64,000 bases of DNA from Taenia hydatigena (lineage: Eukaryota; Platyhelminthes; Cestoda; Cyclophyllidea; Taeniidae): contig JADWOT020000004.1 in assembly GCA_036345935.2 (NCBI GenBank), positions 13,398,617 to 13,462,616 of the forward strand. The letters are read 5' to 3'. Every line of letters begins with the position of its first letter. Positions within the stretch are counted from its first letter, which is position 1. Below, piece after piece: positions 61,832-64,000 of this stretch. The notes below the pieces were generated by a model. That model made no database searches and had not been told where the DNA came from. It saw nothing but the letters and a program-made list of their open reading frames with translations. The position numbers and the translations under genes were made by a program.

Positions 61832-64000
61832 GTGGGTGGTCATCGCGTATCACTCCTCTGCTCTTAATTTACCGATGTCACCATCGCTCTCCTAAGTCCC
61901 TCACTGCTTTCAGGAATCAATGCAATTCATCACTAGACCAAGTTTCGCTATTCCATTAGCATTATTTTATCGTTTCTCAAAAAGGAGAATTGTTTGCAGA
62001 CACGAAGCCACCACCACCACATCAATTATGTCTAGACGCTTCTTCTTTACGGCCCACCGTCGCGCATAAATACGCTGCAGGCTCTTTTGCATCTCTACTT
62101 TGGCAATCTTGGCAGAAAGTCGCTAACTGCTGATGGCCTAGGATTGGCAGAATGTCCCTGCACTTTGCCGAGCTATTCAATGCTTTCATCAACATTGAGA
62201 AGAGTGACTTGGAAGGAGAGGATGAAGAGTGGATGAAAGAAGCAGAGAAAATCTCCGATAAGATAAGAGTTTTTTTTAATCTTATCGAAATACTTATTCA
62301 GCTCTTGCACGTTACCGTTTTGTTGACTCAGTAAGCTGAGAGTGGTGCCTTCTACGCTGTTATTGGGTGCATTAGCGCATCAGGTGTTCACAGTTAATTA
62401 CAAGTTTACAAAGGAGAAATAAGCAAAGCCCGAATCAGAGAAGCCGCAATAGTGCTCAGATCACATACTGCGAGACACACAGTCTCTGATCAAAAACCAT
62501 CATGCCAACAAGTCTACAGCTTAACCCCCCATTGTAAAATTTCTTAGTCCTCCCTCCGTCTTTTCACCTGTGCTAACTAGTTGCTAGCTTTTGATACCGG
62601 TGCTATTATTGCCGTGCTTATTGTTCACTGTAAGGCCTTACCCCTTATTGACCACTGAGTGTTGAAGGCAATGAGAAGGGAAGGAGTGTGAGTACTTTTG
62701 TAGTGCCTTGTGCCATTGGTCAATGGTAGGATCATTGGGTTTGTGTTGTGGTACGTCTGCTTCAGATGTCGTTGATGGAATGGCAACACAAATTCGTATT
62801 CGTGCCTTGACCTTTCTGCTCGATGGGCTGCACTATGCACAAAACGAAGCAGAATCATAGCACCACCGTACTGATGCTTCCCTTCGCGTATGCCATGGGT
62901 TCGACCTAGTCTTTAAATCCTCATGTTCATAAAATCCAAAAGAGGAGGCAGCTTGACAGAACACTGAAACAAGACCTTGGTGTCTAGCTTAAGAAGTGGT
63001 AATGCAGGAAGCCGACGTTGCATTTCTACCTTGGTTTTCCCCTTTCCATCATCCGTGGCGCCACTTTGGATTTTGAAGGAGACAATGCTAGGAGTGAGCA
63101 ATGCTGCTAAGTGGGTGAAGACATGTTGCCAAGTGAGGACTAATGAGCAACTTCTCCCCTTTACTTTCATTTTATCCTCCTGAATCTGATTATTCCCATG
63201 GTGAATTTTTAAATTCAGAAAAAAACAAGAGCAATTTAGTGTAGACTTGACGATTTATCACTGCCTATATTGGACTAGACTTCGACTTCGACTCGCCATT
63301 AAACTGCCTGTTTGCCCTTACTTTCTCAACTCGAATACCGTAATGGCCTGATTAAACGCATAGCTGAAGTAAAGGAAATTGTTAGTGCAGTGATAATGCA
63401 AATTTGCTTCATTTTGGGCGAAACGCTGCATGCTGAGCACTGTGGATGAGAGAATAAAAGCGGACACAAGAGGCGGATCTTGTCTTAAACTGTTGTACTA
63501 CCCACCCTAAACGTGCCAACCCAATTGCTCCTATTGTTGATCAATGCTGTGAGGCACTTCAGAAGATTTGCTCTAATTCTCTTGCTAATTACCCTTAGAG
63601 CAATTGCAAAGGATAACCTGATCACTACTGTCCGGCTCAACTATTCTCAGGAACTGAGGTTGTCCCAGCCTCCGATCGTGGCATCTGTAAACAACCCTCA
63701 TGTGCCCACCCATTCACCCACAAGGTCAAGTTTGCGGCCATGAAGCGCCAGCAGCTGTGTGGGCCTCACGACATCACATGCCCAACAGACCATTAGTCCC
63801 AACATCATCATAATGTGCCCCTTCACGCTACACTCGGAGAACAAGTGAGTCACCCTCTCATCTATACTGTTTGCTTCCCAAGCACTCATTCATTTTCGCG
63901 AGTCCGAATTGCCTCCAACGCAATCGCTTTTCGACGCATTCGAATCTATAATATGCCTTGTGCATTTCCCCGTGCATTGTCACAGGATCGGAGCTGCTCC
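61629..64000 (-). repeat. Inverted-repeat block A' (right arm, runs off the window)
   Basis: Reverse complement of 10522-13524. It is still matching at base 64000, so the repeat extends beyond the window. It abuts block C' almost directly (about 10 bp between), whereas on the left A and C are 7 kb apart. Confidence 0.9.

Noticed and set aside
1..64000. Bacterial or phage interpretation (operons, CRISPR, prophage)
   Set aside because: No long contiguous genes, no ribosome-binding sites and no spaced short repeats; GT-AG introns and microsatellites point to a eukaryote.
1..64000. Telomere, rDNA, histone or spliced-leader arrays
   Set aside because: No TTAGGG runs and no recognisable rRNA, histone or spliced-leader sequence found by eye.

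Overview
The window looks like flatworm nuclear DNA, most likely from a tapeworm (cestode). The reasons are moderate GC, very low gene density, short GT-AG introns (60-160 bp), AATAAA poly(A) signals, scattered microsatellites, and one recognisable gene: a GT31 beta-1,3-galactosyltransferase-like type II membrane protein whose body resembles the expanded cestode GT31 family. No rRNA, operon, ribosome-binding site or CRISPR is seen. The species assignment is inference.

The dominant structure is a very large, imperfect inverted repeat. Blocks in the left half (about 10.5-34.3 kb) recur reverse-complemented in the right half (about 38.8-64.0 kb) around a non-repeated spacer (34.3-38.8 kb). For most block pairs (A, B, E1b, E1, G, F) the left and right coordinates sum to about 73.1-76.4 kb, as expected for two colinear palindrome arms. 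Blocks C, D and E2 sum to 81-84 kb, because in the right arm they lie between A' and B' instead of inside the arm. The outermost block A' runs off the right end of the window, so the arms are longer than seen here. A third, direct copy of the innermost block (F'') lies at 44.0-45.9 kb. Arms differ by eye by a few percent (B, inner F) to roughly ten percent or more (C, D, G). They also differ by several 2-8 kb insertions or deletions.

Region by region: 1-10.5 kb holds no gene I can support, with simple repeats and a short duplicated motif. 10.5-13.5 kb is block A with a decayed CDK-type kinase pseudogene; its truncated twin is at 61.6 kb. 13.5-20.5 kb is left-arm-only DNA holding block B. 20.5-27.3 kb is blocks C, D and E, with exon-like fragments that keep splice donors, plus a possible LINE reverse-transcriptase scrap. 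27.3-32 kb holds dispersed repeats. 32-34.3 kb is block F, 34.3-38.8 kb the spacer, 38.8-43.1 kb F', and 44-45.9 kb F''. 46.6-47.1 kb is a weak candidate receptor-type pseudogene. 49.9-51.6 kb is a pair of ~180 bp direct repeats around translocated block E1'. 52.9-54.6 kb is the GT31 gene. 55.5-64 kb is blocks B', E2', D', C' and A'.

The only near-intact gene is GT31, and it carries an apparent frameshift and a changed DxD motif. The rest reads as a segmentally duplicated graveyard of gene fragments and tRNA-headed repeats, not a functional gene cluster.
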